A stretch of 62,288 bases of DNA from Clostridia bacterium (GTDB lineage Bacteria > Bacillota > Clostridia > Oscillospirales > Acutalibacteraceae): assembly GCA_017935325.1 (NCBI GenBank), contig JAGBHV010000044.1:1-62288 (forward strand). The letters are read 5' to 3'. A model generated the notes under the pieces. The model searched no databases. It saw only the letters and a program-made list of their open reading frames with translations, and was not told where the DNA came from. The position numbers and the translations under genes are program-made. Numbering within the stretch: position 1 is the stretch's first letter; the number at the start of each line of letters is the position of its first letter. Of the stretch, positions 42,454 through 51,786 are shown in pieces.

Positions 42454-43632
42454 TTATGCAAATAAATTTGTAATAAATTTTATGGGCATTGTAAGTCCCA
42501 TAAGGAACATATCCCAGATATATTTTACTCCCTGAACGTGGAAAAGAAAAATTTCAAAGGGTTCTGTGCAGTAATTATTGAGATATGTAATAAGTTCAGT
42601 TTCATAAACAGAAGTATCTTTTTCATCGAGTGTAATTACTCTGACGCCTCTGTTATCACCGCCGTATGCACCGAAACCGGAGGTAGGTGTGTTTATGATA
42701 TCAATACCATTATATGAAACTTCAAAGCTGTTTTCGTGGTCGTGGCCACTGAAAATTGCTTTAACATCGCCCAGCTCAACCATTTTCTCAAATTGAAGAG
42801 AATCAATTTCGCCCGGGCAAGGTATTTCAAGAAGTTCACCCTTTGCGTTTTCGGGAAGAGCGTAATAAAGTTTGTCATCTCCTTTGACAGCGCCGGCAGT
42901 TCCCTTGTCAACCTGAACAAGTACATCGAAGATCTCATTTACGATAATGTGCTGGAAAGCCAGAGAAGGAACGGCTTTTCCGTTATTCTGTGCTTTAAGT
43001 TCATTTGATGTGTTTACATACCATTCAATCTGGTCTTCGTGAACATGGTCATAACCACCGTTTATATCATCATACATATTTGAGTCGAACAACCAGAGGT
43101 TGTATGCGATTCTTTTACCGTCTGATGAATAAACAGGCAGATTATATGTACCGCAACCGTAAAGCTTTTCGCCTTCATCTATTGCAATACAACAATCATA
43201 TTCATTGTAAATTGCCATCTGTTCTTCTTTTGAAACGCGACCTTCTGCATCGTGGTTGCCGAAAACAACAGCAACGGGAACACCGATTTCTTCAAAAGTT
43301 GACATGAAGCCATCAATTGCTTTTCTGACGCGTTTTACAGAATTTGCTTTGGTATAACCTCTTGCAACTGAATCTGAAATGTTATCGCCTGTAAGTACAA
43401 ATAAGTCAGGCTTTTCATCTGCTGCAACTTCTTTTATGTATTCAAGTGTTTTCTTCACCGGATTTGTGTTATCCTGCAAATCTGCAACCTGAATAATTTT
43501 AAAAGTGCCGTCCTCATTGAATTTAAGGGTTGTTTCTGCTGAGGTGTCTGCAGTTTCTTCAGCGTAAGGTGAAATAACTGCGGTGCTGAAACATAAAACA
43601 ACAGCAAGGACAAGTGCAAGTATTTTTTTCAT
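42454..43632 (-). CDS. Secreted metallophosphoesterase, paralog 3 of 3
   Basis: 392 residues from ATG 43632, with GGGAGG upstream; a longer reading would overlap the preceding gene and bury the signal peptide. Signal peptide MKKILALVLAVVLCFSTAVI. Calcineurin-like motifs: VADLQDN, LTGDNISD, FGNHDAEG, FQHIIVNE, FSGHDHENSF. CC and CG cysteine pairs (YDCCIAIDEGEKLYGCGTYN) may form disulfides. It ends in a hydrophobic tail (MFLMGLTMPIKFITNLFA). The C-terminal 45 residues are the least conserved among the paralogs. It lies 22 nt after its neighbour in a three-gene operon. Confidence 0.88.
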   Translation of the reverse strand: MKKILALVLAVVLCFSTAVISPYAEETADTSAETTLKFNEDGTFKIIQVADLQDNTNPVKKTLEYIKEVAADEKPDLFVLTGDNISDSVARGYTKANSVKRVRKAIDGFMSTFEEIGVPVAVVFGNHDAEGRVSKEEQMAIYNEYDCCIAIDEGEKLYGCGTYNLPVYSSDGKRIAYNLWLFDSNMYDDINGGYDHVHEDQIEWYVNTSNELKAQNNGKAVPSLAFQHIIVNEIFDVLVQVDKGTAGAVKGDDKLYYALPENAKGELLEIPCPGEIDSLQFEKMVELGDVKAIFSGHDHENSFEVSYNGIDIINTPTSGFGAYGGDNRGVRVITLDEKDTSVYETELITYLNNYCTEPFEIFLFHVQGVKYIWDMFLMGLTMPIKFITNLFA

Positions 43633-43654
43633 CGGGGTATTCCCTCCCTTGGTT

Positions 43655-44785
43655 TTATGATACCATACAGAAAATTTCGTATATTGCAGTAAAGGGTGAT
43701 ACTCCGTTAAACGGTGCAAGGAAAAGATATTTCAAGCAATTCAGTATAGGTGAAATGCTTGAGTTTACATAATATCTGCAACGTGAAAAATCGTCTGTGC
43801 AATAAGCTTCAAAATAGTTGATAATATAAGTTTCGTAGGTTGAAGTGTCTTTTTCGTTTATTGTAACGAATCTCAGCCCTCTGTTATAATCGCCGTAAGA
43901 GCCGAAGCCTGATGTAGGCGCATTTACGAGATGAATTCCTTTGTAATCAGCTATATATGTGTTTACATGGTCATGGCCGAAGAAAATTGCTCTTACATCG
44001 CCCTGAGCCAACATAGCAGGCACCTGAAGTGATTCACCCGAAGAAGGGCTGGGAGGCTCGTTGGTTTCGCCACTGAGAAATTCTGCTTCGAGAACTTCTT
44101 TCGGAACGATGTGCTGGAAAGCAAAAGAATCTACAGGCTTTCCGCCGTTTTCTTTTTTCAGTCTTTCTGATTCGCTGATATACCAGTCAATCTGGTCCTG
44201 CTGGATATTGTCAGAAATTCCTTTTTCTGCATCGTGAAGAGCGGAATCAAAGAACCAGAGGTTGAAGGCAGTTTTTGTGCCGTCTGAAGAAAGCACAGGA
44301 ACATTATATGTACCACAGCCTGAAACTTCGTCGCCTTCATCAATTGCAAGGCAACAGTCATAAGACATATACATCTGCATCTGTTCTTCTTTTGTAACTT
44401 CGTTTTCAGTATCGTGGTTGCCGAAAACCATAGCAACAGGAACACCTTTTTCTTCAAAGAAAGACATATAGCAGTCAATAGCCTTTGCAGTATTTTTACG
44501 TGCTGTTTCAATGTTTTTGAAATCACTGGGAACACCGCTGATATTATCGCCCAGAAGCACAATAAGGTCAGGCTTTTCTGATTCCATTGCCATTTCAAAA
44601 TATTCAAGAGTTGCAGGTATCAGATGATGATCATCCTGTATATCAGCAACAAGCATAATTTTGAAAGTGCCGTCTTTGTTGAACTGCAACTTTGCAGTGC
44701 TTTCCGTTACTGCACCTGAGCAAACGGAAAACATTGAAAGTGCGATAACAGCAACGAGGAAAACTGATATTATTTTTTTAATCAT
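43655..44785 (-). CDS. Secreted metallophosphoesterase, paralog 2 of 3
   Basis: 376 residues. Signal peptide IISVFLVAVIALSMFSVCSG. Same catalytic motifs as its neighbours: VADIQDD, LLGDNISG, FGNHDTEN, FQHIVPKE, FGHDHVNTY, and the YDCCLAIDEGDEVSGCGTYN segment. It has a shorter central loop (about 8-12 residues shorter before SLQVP). The C-terminus is hydrophobic (FNGVSPFTAIYEIFCMVS). Substrate unknown, perhaps organic phosphate or phosphodiesters outside the cell. Confidence 0.88.
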   Translation of the reverse strand: MIKKIISVFLVAVIALSMFSVCSGAVTESTAKLQFNKDGTFKIMLVADIQDDHHLIPATLEYFEMAMESEKPDLIVLLGDNISGVPSDFKNIETARKNTAKAIDCYMSFFEEKGVPVAMVFGNHDTENEVTKEEQMQMYMSYDCCLAIDEGDEVSGCGTYNVPVLSSDGTKTAFNLWFFDSALHDAEKGISDNIQQDQIDWYISESERLKKENGGKPVDSFAFQHIVPKEVLEAEFLSGETNEPPSPSSGESLQVPAMLAQGDVRAIFFGHDHVNTYIADYKGIHLVNAPTSGFGSYGDYNRGLRFVTINEKDTSTYETYIINYFEAYCTDDFSRCRYYVNSSISPILNCLKYLFLAPFNGVSPFTAIYEIFCMVS

Positions 44786-44813
44786 TGTATTAGTCTCCTG
44801 ATTCTTATTTTAA

Positions 44814-46013
44814 TCAGAAAATAAGGCAAAGGATTTCATAGAATGCTTTGTAGAAAGGAATGCCGAGTTCTGAAGAAAGGAACAGATAACGGATTGCATT
44901 CCATACATCACCTTCACTCATGAGGTAACGACATTCTGAAGCGTTATCAACAGCGAATTTTTCAAAATAGTTTATAACTTTTGTTTCGTATTTTGATGTG
45001 TCTTTTTCATTGATTGTGATGATTCTCACACCGCGTGATTCTTTGTTGCCGTATGAACCAAAACCTGATGTGGGAGTGTTTACAATGTCAATGCCCTGAT
45101 AGGGAACTACAAATGAGTTTACGTGGTCATGGCCGAAGAACATTGCTTTAACGTCGCCCTGTTCTACCATTTTTTCAAACTGGAGTGAATCCTGTGTGCC
45201 GGGGCAGGGATTTTCTCTTAAGAAACCATCCACACCTGCGGGAAGACCAAGCCATTTGTCGCCATACTGGATTGCATTGTCAGAACCGGCAGGTACTTCA
45301 GCAAGTGCATCATAAATTTCGTTAACGATGATGTGCTGGAAAACCATTGAAGGCACAACTTTTCCGCCATTCTGAGCTTTGAGTTCGTTTGATTTGTTTA
45401 CATACCAGTCAATCTGATCTTCGTGAACATAATCGTATCCGCCGTTTACGTCGTCATACATGTTTGAGTCAAACATCCAGAGATTGTAAGCGATTTTTTC
45501 TCCGTCAGATGAATAGATAGGAAGGTTATATGTGCCGCAACCATAGAGGCTGTCGCCTTCGTCAAAACCTACGCAGCAGCCATATGTCTGATACATAGCC
45601 ATCTGTTCTTCTTTTGAAATAAGAGCTTCACCATCGTGGTTGCCGAAAACTACTGCAACGGGAATGTTGAGTTCTTCAAAAACAGACATTGTGTTGTCAA
45701 TAGCTTTTTTAACCTGCCATCTTGCAACATCTTCTGTAAGAGCATCGCCTGTGCCGGCTGAGATGTTATCGCCTGTAAGCACGATAAGGTCAGGGTCTTC
45801 TTCTGCTACAAGCGCTCTGATGTAATCATATGTTGCGGGTGTTGCATAAGAAGTGTCCTGAAGGTCAGCGAGCTGCATGATTTTGAATTCGCCGTCGCCT
45901 TTGAACTTGAGTGTTTTGTCAGCTACATCTGCTGCGCCTGCTGAAACGCCCATAACGCTCATTGTGCCGAAGCAGAGAACTAATGCGAGGATGATTGATA
46001 AGAATTTTTTCAT
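44814..46013 (-). CDS. Secreted metallophosphoesterase, paralog 1 of 3
   Basis: 399 residues, the first gene of the cluster, with AAAGGAG upstream and the consensus promoter at 46047-46075. Signal peptide MKKFLSIILALVLCFGTMSV with AGA cleavage. Motifs: LADLQDT, LTGDNISA, FGNHDGEA, FQHIIVNE, FGHDHVNSF. The YGCCVGFDEGDSLYGCGTYN block is shared by all three. Hydrophobic C-terminus (IPFYKAFYEILCLIF). The paralogs are diverged enough that the duplication is old. Confidence 0.9.
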   Translation of the reverse strand: MKKFLSIILALVLCFGTMSVMGVSAGAADVADKTLKFKGDGEFKIMQLADLQDTSYATPATYDYIRALVAEEDPDLIVLTGDNISAGTGDALTEDVARWQVKKAIDNTMSVFEELNIPVAVVFGNHDGEALISKEEQMAMYQTYGCCVGFDEGDSLYGCGTYNLPIYSSDGEKIAYNLWMFDSNMYDDVNGGYDYVHEDQIDWYVNKSNELKAQNGGKVVPSMVFQHIIVNEIYDALAEVPAGSDNAIQYGDKWLGLPAGVDGFLRENPCPGTQDSLQFEKMVEQGDVKAMFFGHDHVNSFVVPYQGIDIVNTPTSGFGSYGNKESRGVRIITINEKDTSKYETKVINYFEKFAVDNASECRYLMSEGDVWNAIRYLFLSSELGIPFYKAFYEILCLIF

Positions 46014-46046
46014 TTTGAATTCTCCTTTTCCTTTTTTAATGTAATA

Positions 46047-46075
46047 ATTATATACTTACAGTTGTTGGTTGTCAA
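46047..46075 (-). promoter_or_regulatory. Consensus promoter of the phosphoesterase cluster
   Basis: Minus strand TTGACA (46075-46070), 17 nt, TATAAT (46052-46047), about 34 nt before ATG 46013. Confidence 0.85.
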
Positions 46076-46110
46076 CTTAATATATTGTTTTTTTATATAA
46101 TCTTAATATA

Positions 46111-46139
46111 TTGATTTTTATTATAATCTTATGTATAAT
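46111..46139 (+). promoter_or_regulatory. Promoter of the 46172 lipoprotein operon
   Basis: TTGATT (46111-46116), 17 nt, TATAAT (46134-46139). Confidence 0.65.
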
Positions 46140-46171
46140 TAATTTCACGGCAAATGAAAAGAGGTGTGGTT

Positions 46172-46843
46172 TTGAAGAAAGCTTTATCTTTTATAATGGT
46201 CTGTGTTATGCTGATTATGCTGGTTTCATGCACAAAAGAAACTGAAAATAAACCGGTTGCTGTGGTTACGGTAAACGGTGAAATTGTAACTCAGGCAGAA
46301 ATAGATTATTTCAAAGGTAAATTCAAAGCAGAGCTGATTAACGATTACATTGAAAAATACAGCGTAGAATACACGTCAGATTTCTGGCAGACTGAATTTG
46401 ACGGTAAAACTCCCGAAGAAGCGCTTGAAGAAAAAGCACTTGAAGAAAGTATTATGGCGAAAATACAGTTTGTTCTGATGAAAGAGGAAGGCATTTTTGA
46501 AGATATAACTTACGAAGGCCTTTATAAAAAAGCTGAAGATTTCAATAAGGCAAACGCCGGAAAAGAAGGTGTTGTCGGACTTAAATCAATTAAAATGTCG
46601 CAGTTTTATACATATTATCTGCAGACAGGCGTGATGGAGCTTAAAAATATTTACGCAGAAGATAAATTGAAACCGACAGACAGCGAAATAGAGAAAAAAA
46701 TAAACGAAATAGAAAAGCAGAATGACGGTGATATTCTTCAGCAGGATTATGAGAATCTGGCTAAAGATAAGCTCAAAACGGAAAAATATGAAGCTTTTAT
46801 AACTGAAATAAGAAAAAATGCAGAAATTAAGGAAGTGGTTTGA
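46172..46843 (+). CDS. SurA/PrsA N-terminal-like lipoprotein
   Basis: About 223 residues from TTG 46172, with AAGAGGTG 6 nt upstream; ATG 46154 is in frame but has no ribosome site. Lipobox LVSC with Cys20. After it, VAVVTVNGEIVTQAEIDYFKGK is the start of the SurA_N/PrsA chaperone-like fold, and long charged helices fill the rest. The peptidyl-prolyl isomerase domain of PrsA is missing, so it is a short foldase-like or unassigned relative. It probably works at the membrane surface in protein folding. It is followed within 2 nt by the next gene. Confidence 0.75.
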   Translation: MKKALSFIMVCVMLIMLVSCTKETENKPVAVVTVNGEIVTQAEIDYFKGKFKAELINDYIEKYSVEYTSDFWQTEFDGKTPEEALEEKALEESIMAKIQFVLMKEEGIFEDITYEGLYKKAEDFNKANAGKEGVVGLKSIKMSQFYTYYLQTGVMELKNIYAEDKLKPTDSEIEKKINEIEKQNDGDILQQDYENLAKDKLKTEKYEAFITEIRKNAEIKEVV

Positions 46844-46844
46844 A

Positions 46845-47291
46845 ATGGAAAACAGAGTAGAAAAGGCGGTAGAGCTTTTTGCAAAAGGGTATAACTGTTC
46901 ACAGGCAGTTTTTTGTGCCTTTGCGGATAAGTTTGATATTGATGACGATACAGCGATGAGAATTTCTTTAGGCTTCGGCGGAGGTTTCGGAAGACTCAGG
47001 GAAGTCTGCGGAGCTTTCAGTGCGTGCACTATGCTTGCAGGTCTTGCAAATGAAAGCGACCTGAAGAACGCAGCACAGGCAAAAACTGATGCATATAAAG
47101 AAATAAGAGTTTTAAAAGAAGAATTTGAAAAAAGAAACGGCGGTTCGTTTATTTGCCGTGAGCTTCTGGGGATACCGGGACCGTCAGAAAGCCATGTTCC
47201 CGAAAAAAGAACAGAGCATTATAAAAAGACACGTCCTTGTGAGGAAATCGTAAGGCAGGCGGCGTTGATGATGGATGAATATCTGAAATAA
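46845..47291 (+). CDS. C_GCAxxG_C_C family protein
   Basis: 148 residues from ATG 46845. YNCSQAVFCAFADKF near the start, LGFGGGFGRLREVCGAFSACTM in the middle, then ICRELLG and KTRPCEEIVRQAA: the four-cysteine pattern of the C_GCAxxG_C_C family, here with Ser-Ala-Cys in the middle motif. The family is common in anaerobes and is thought to bind a metal or redox cofactor, but no function is proven. It is translated together with the lipoprotein gene. Confidence 0.9.
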   Translation: MENRVEKAVELFAKGYNCSQAVFCAFADKFDIDDDTAMRISLGFGGGFGRLREVCGAFSACTMLAGLANESDLKNAAQAKTDAYKEIRVLKEEFEKRNGGSFICRELLGIPGPSESHVPEKRTEHYKKTRPCEEIVRQAALMMDEYLK

Positions 47292-47310
47292 AGAAAAGCA
47301 GGTGAGTGTG

Positions 47311-50103
47311 ATGAAAAAGAAAGTATTATCATTTTTAATGGCGGCGGTCATGGCATTCAGTACGTTTGCTGTGACTTCTTTTGCAAAAACAAATATAGGT
47401 AATCTTACTTTTGCACCGCTTACCGAGGAACAGCTGGAAGTGCTCAACAACGGCGGAAGAATTTCTTCTTCCTACACTTCGGAATTACCGCAGAAACCTT
47501 TTGCGAATAAATCACCGAATCTTCCTGAAAACTTTTTTCTTGCAAAGGAAGGTTTAAAAACGAATGTAGGCAATCAGGGAAAGTTCGGTACATGTTGGGC
47601 TTTTTCAGCTCTCACATCAAGCGAAACAGAACTGATGAAGCGTTATTCTGATATCAATTTGTCGGAATCTCATTTGTCATATTTCTCTTATTCATCGGAT
47701 AATCAGAAAAGAGCTTTCAGATATATTTTTGACAATTATAACCCGTTCAACAACGGCGGTTTTGATTTTACTGCAATGAATTCCCTTGCAAACTGGTACG
47801 GCCCCGTTTACGAATCTGATTTTCCGTATTCAAATGCGGAAATATCAGAAGAACACAGATATGATTCTTTGTTCCATCTTCAGAACGTTATATCTTTCCC
47901 TGAATATGCATATGAGGACGAAGCAGAACAGAAAGCTGCACGCCGGACACTTGTTGAACAGGTGAAAAACGAGATGTATAAAAACAAGCAGGCAGTAGAT
48001 ATTGCATATTTTGCCTCAGGAAGAAAAACATGCTATAACGAAGAAACAAATGCCTGGTATAATTATGAAGGTGACCACACCGACCATGCAGTAACGATAG
48101 TCGGCTGGGATGATAATTTTTCAAAAGAAAATTTCCTCAATTCCGAATACATAGATAACGACGGCGCATGGCTTATACAGAACAGCTGGGGTGAAGAATG
48201 GGGTTCTGACGGATGCTTCTGGTTGTCGTATGAAGATGTGACGATTGACTATGTAGGTATTTATAAGTATGAAAGCAACAAAAATTATGAAAATATATAT
48301 TCCCATGACGAAAGTATCCAGTATTCTCCTGTAGGTTTTGAGGATTCCACTGAAATTCACATGGCGAATGTGTTTACAAGCTCACGTGATGAAGTTCTTG
48401 AGGCAGTTTCTTTCTATACTACCGATGTCAAAACGGAATACACGGTTGAAATTTACAAATCCCTGACAGATGATAATGACCCTGTTTCGGGTGAACTTGT
48501 GCAGACTTTAAACGGAATAAAATCTCTTCCCGGGTATTATACTGAAAATTTAGCTGAAGGAGTATCTCTTACAAAGGGAGAAAAATTCAGCGTTGTGGTG
48601 TATCTTAAAAATCCCACACAGACTCTGACAGCCCATGTTGAAGCAATTTATATGGATTACAGAGTGCAGACGTCACAGAATGTCAGCAAAGCGGGCGAAA
48701 GCTTTGTCAGCATGGACGGCGAATCATGGGAAGATATTCATAAAAAGGTTATAAAGGGCTCAGACAGCGGCACGTATATGCGTCTTGGTAATTTCACTAT
48801 CAAGGCTTTTACAAGCAGGGATATGTATGTTAAATTCTCTCTTGATGATGGAGAAGTGTCGTTGGCTGAAAATCTGGAATTATCCAGTTTGAGTGCCGAA
48901 GAAATCTATTACACAACCGATTTGAGCGACCCGATAACAAACGGAAAACTGTATACCGGCCCGATAGTTCTTGAAGATGCAATGACAGTCAAGGCGGTAG
49001 CTGTACGTGACGGTGTTTTCGGACAAGTGTATTCAAGAGAATATTCTCAGGCTAAAACCATGCTGTCAGACCTTACTGTTTCAGCAGGTGAAGAGAAATT
49101 TAAAATTGATTTATCAACACCGTGGCCGGAATCAATAGTGCTTGATAATAACTGCACATCAGTTGGCGTTACCGCCACATCAATGTATAATATTTCAATT
49201 AACGGCGAAAACGTGCAAAGCGGTGAAACGGCAGAGGTAGCTCTGAAGGAATATACAAAAAACACAATTGAGGTAAAGGTAAGCGGAGACGGATTAAAAG
49301 ATGATACCTACACGATTGCTGTTTATATAAATCCGATTTCATATGATTTTGAAAATGAAACGATAATTTTTGACGAAAGTAAAGTAATTGTAAAAACAAA
49401 GTATTATAAAGCCGTAAAAAGCGGGCAGAGTGTGACAGAGTGGATCGATTCCGCTTCTGCAATGACTTTTATTGTCAGCATAAATAATGAAACTTTCATT
49501 ACTTCCCTGCCGGGCAGAGTTTCTCTGCCTGAGCCGCAGATTGATTTTGTTAATGAAACGTCAATTGAAAAATACGGACAGAGAGTATATTATAAATTCA
49601 GTCAGGAAGAAGATTTCTGCGAAGAAAATTCTGTAGAAAAAGATTATATTCCCGTTTTCCCCGGAAAAACGATGTACCTGTACAGAAAAGCTGAAAACGG
49701 ACTTTTTGCCTCTGAAATCGTAGAATGGGTAATTCCGGAAAGACCTGAATTTTCCACTGAGATATATCCGGTCAAAGTAAAGAAAACAAAAGTTGTTTTC
49801 CCCTACGACATGGAACTTCTGTACGTCAGCGATAAATCTGATGCTTTCCTTACAGGTGTATTTATTAACCTTACACCCGGTGAAAATTATGTTTTCAGTA
49901 TTTTTAAGCCTGCAACGGAAGATACTTTTGCAACGGAAACACTGACTTTTGAAATTACCACCAAAACAGATAGTCTGTATGAAAAATTAAAGGCCGATAT
50001 AGCAGCAGGCGAAACAGACGATTCATTCGGAGCACAGATAAGAGCATTCTTTGCAACCATTTTGTATAATGTGAGAATTTATCTGACAGGCGTGTTCGAA
50101 TAA
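47311..50103 (+). CDS. Large secreted papain-like cysteine protease with beta-rich C-terminal domains
   Basis: 930 residues from ATG 47311 (GCAGGTGAG upstream). Signal peptide VLSFLMAAVMAFSTFAV. The C1 peptidase domain covers about 60-330: NVGNQGKFGTCWAFSA with Cys95, DHAVTIVGWDD with His259, and IQNSWGEEWG with Asn291. A beta domain follows (about 330-510), then a chitobiase C-like region (IYYTTDLSDPITNGK...GPIVLEDAMTVKAVAVRDG), a cadherin-like beta-sandwich (LSDLTVSAGEEKFKID) and a last beta stretch. The end is a hydrophobic aromatic tail (IRAFFATILYNVRIYLTGVFE). It is an extracellular protease, possibly surface-held. It is the last gene of the 46172 unit. Confidence 0.9.
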   Translation: MKKKVLSFLMAAVMAFSTFAVTSFAKTNIGNLTFAPLTEEQLEVLNNGGRISSSYTSELPQKPFANKSPNLPENFFLAKEGLKTNVGNQGKFGTCWAFSALTSSETELMKRYSDINLSESHLSYFSYSSDNQKRAFRYIFDNYNPFNNGGFDFTAMNSLANWYGPVYESDFPYSNAEISEEHRYDSLFHLQNVISFPEYAYEDEAEQKAARRTLVEQVKNEMYKNKQAVDIAYFASGRKTCYNEETNAWYNYEGDHTDHAVTIVGWDDNFSKENFLNSEYIDNDGAWLIQNSWGEEWGSDGCFWLSYEDVTIDYVGIYKYESNKNYENIYSHDESIQYSPVGFEDSTEIHMANVFTSSRDEVLEAVSFYTTDVKTEYTVEIYKSLTDDNDPVSGELVQTLNGIKSLPGYYTENLAEGVSLTKGEKFSVVVYLKNPTQTLTAHVEAIYMDYRVQTSQNVSKAGESFVSMDGESWEDIHKKVIKGSDSGTYMRLGNFTIKAFTSRDMYVKFSLDDGEVSLAENLELSSLSAEEIYYTTDLSDPITNGKLYTGPIVLEDAMTVKAVAVRDGVFGQVYSREYSQAKTMLSDLTVSAGEEKFKIDLSTPWPESIVLDNNCTSVGVTATSMYNISINGENVQSGETAEVALKEYTKNTIEVKVSGDGLKDDTYTIAVYINPISYDFENETIIFDESKVIVKTKYYKAVKSGQSVTEWIDSASAMTFIVSINNETFITSLPGRVSLPEPQIDFVNETSIEKYGQRVYYKFSQEEDFCEENSVEKDYIPVFPGKTMYLYRKAENGLFASEIVEWVIPERPEFSTEIYPVKVKKTKVVFPYDMELLYVSDKSDAFLTGVFINLTPGENYVFSIFKPATEDTFATETLTFEITTKTDSLYEKLKADIAAGETDDSFGAQIRAFFATILYNVRIYLTGVFE

Positions 50104-50174
50104 GCATTTAATGTCGTTTTACTGATACATTTTTTATAAAATGCTAAAATTATTAAAAAATATTAAAGAAAAAT

Positions 50175-50203
50175 TTGACGAAATTGAAAAAAAGTTTTAT
50201 AAT
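50175..50203 (+). promoter_or_regulatory. Promoter of the rfbACD operon
   Basis: TTGACG (50175-50180), 17 nt, TATAAT (50198-50203), 46 nt before GTG 50250. Confidence 0.75.
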
Positions 50204-50249
50204 ATATGTGTCTGTGTGTGCAGACGATAAAAGAAAGGAGCGTGTTTAG

Positions 50250-51185
50250 GTGAAAGGTATTATTCTTGCAGGCGGTTCAGGCACAAGACTCTACCCCCTG
50301 ACTATGGTTACCAGTAAACAGCTTTTACCGGTTTATGATAAACCGATGATATATTATCCGCTTTCAGTTCTTATGCTGGCGGGTATCAGAGAAATTCTTA
50401 TTATCTCCACAATAGAAGACACTCCCAAATTTGAACATCTTTTAGGTGACGGCAAGCAGTTCGGCCTTAAGCTTTCCTACGCAGTTCAGGAAAAACCCGA
50501 AGGTCTTGCACAAGCATTTGTTATAGGTGAAAAGTTTATCGGCAAAGACAAAGTTGCAATGGTTCTCGGTGATAACATTTTCTACGGCAGCGGTCTCGGT
50601 CACATTCTTCGTCAGGCTGCAAAGCGTGAAGAGGGTGCAACAATTTTCGGATATTATGTTGAAGACCCCAGAGCTTTCGGTGTTGTTGAGTTTGATAAAG
50701 ACGGACATGCTGTTTCTATTGAAGAAAAACCGCAGAACCCGAAATCAAATTATGCGGTAACAGGACTTTATTTTTACGATAACAAGGTTGTTGAATATGC
50801 CAAAGGCCTTGAAAAAAGTGCAAGAGGCGAATATGAAATAACTGATATCAACAGAATGTATCTTGAAGCAGGTACTCTCGAAGTAAAAACTATGGGCAGA
50901 GGCTTTGCGTGGCTTGATACAGGTACTGTTGATTCGCTTATGGATGCAGGTAATTTTATTAAAACTATCGAAACTCTTCAGGGTATCAAAATTTCAGCGC
51001 CTGAAGAAATCGCATATAACATGCATTGGATTACAAAAGCAAAACTTATTGAATCAGCAAAAAAATACGGAAAATCCTCTTACGGTCAGCATCTTATGAG
51101 AGTTGCAGAAGGTAAGATTCTCTATGCCGATAAGCCCGGTCAGCGTCCTCATTGGGGACGTGAGGACGAATCTCACGGCAAATAA
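50250..51185 (+). CDS. rfbA: Glucose-1-phosphate thymidylyltransferase
   Basis: 311 residues from GTG 50250 (AAAGGAG upstream). First step of dTDP-L-rhamnose synthesis: glucose-1-phosphate plus dTTP gives dTDP-glucose. The nucleotide site [17 protein letters not shown], with [15 protein letters not shown], the site [13 protein letters not shown] and [14 protein letters not shown] are typical. A C-terminal extension ([15 protein letters not shown]) goes about 15 residues past the usual end. It is followed by rfbC after 28 nt. Confidence 0.95.
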   Translation: MKGIILAGGSGTRLYPLTMVTSKQLLPVYDKPMIYYPLSVLMLAGIREILIISTIEDTPKFEHLLGDGKQFGLKLSYAVQEKPEGLAQAFVIGEKFIGKDKVAMVLGDNIFYGSGLGHILRQAAKREEGATIFGYYVEDPRAFGVVEFDKDGHAVSIEEKPQNPKSNYAVTGLYFYDNKVVEYAKGLEKSARGEYEITDINRMYLEAGTLEVKTMGRGFAWLDTGTVDSLMDAGNFIKTIETLQGIKISAPEEIAYNMHWITKAKLIESAKKYGKSSYGQHLMRVAEGKILYADKPGQRPHWGREDESHGK

Positions 51186-51213
51186 AAGCTGACAGTCTGA
51201 AAGGAATTTAAAG

Positions 51214-51786
51214 ATGAATATTATTAAAACTTCTCTTGCAGATGCGTTTATTATTGAGCCGAAAATTTTTGGCGACCATCGCGGATGGTTTATGGAAAGC
51301 TATAATAAAAACGCTTTTGTTGAGGCAGGGATTGATATAGATTTTGTGCAGGATAACCGTTCTTTTTCACAGAAAAAAGGTACTTTACGCGGTCTTCACT
51401 GCCAGACCAACCCTAAATGTCAGGCAAAGCTTGTAACATGCATAAAAGGTGCGGTGCTTGATGTTATTGTTGATATAAGAGAGGGCTCACCCAGCTACCT
51501 TAAATGGATTGCAGTTGAGCTTTCTGAAGAAAACAAAAAACAGCTTTTTGTTCCGAAAGGTTTTTTACATGGCTTTGTAACTCTTACTGATGATGTGGAA
51601 TTTTCTTACAAAGTTGATGATTATTATTCACCTGAAAACGACAGAAGTGTTTGCTTCTGTGATGAAATTTTCAACATAGATTGGGGCGTTGAAAATCCGA
51701 TTTTAAGTGAAAAGGACATAAAAGCACCAAAACTCTGTGACAGTGACGTGAGATTTTTCTATGAAAGGGCTGAAAGTCTGACATGA
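51214..51786 (+). CDS. rfbC: dTDP-4-dehydrorhamnose 3,5-epimerase
   Basis: 190 residues. Cupin fold with the active-site His and Tyr-Asp in LRGLHCQ, with VQDNRSFSQKKGTLRG and GFLHGFVTLTDDVEFSYKVDDYY. It converts dTDP-4-dehydro-6-deoxyglucose to its L-lyxo isomer. It overlaps rfbD by 4 nt. Confidence 0.95.
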   Translation: MNIIKTSLADAFIIEPKIFGDHRGWFMESYNKNAFVEAGIDIDFVQDNRSFSQKKGTLRGLHCQTNPKCQAKLVTCIKGAVLDVIVDIREGSPSYLKWIAVELSEENKKQLFVPKGFLHGFVTLTDDVEFSYKVDDYYSPENDRSVCFCDEIFNIDWGVENPILSEKDIKAPKLCDSDVRFFYERAESLT

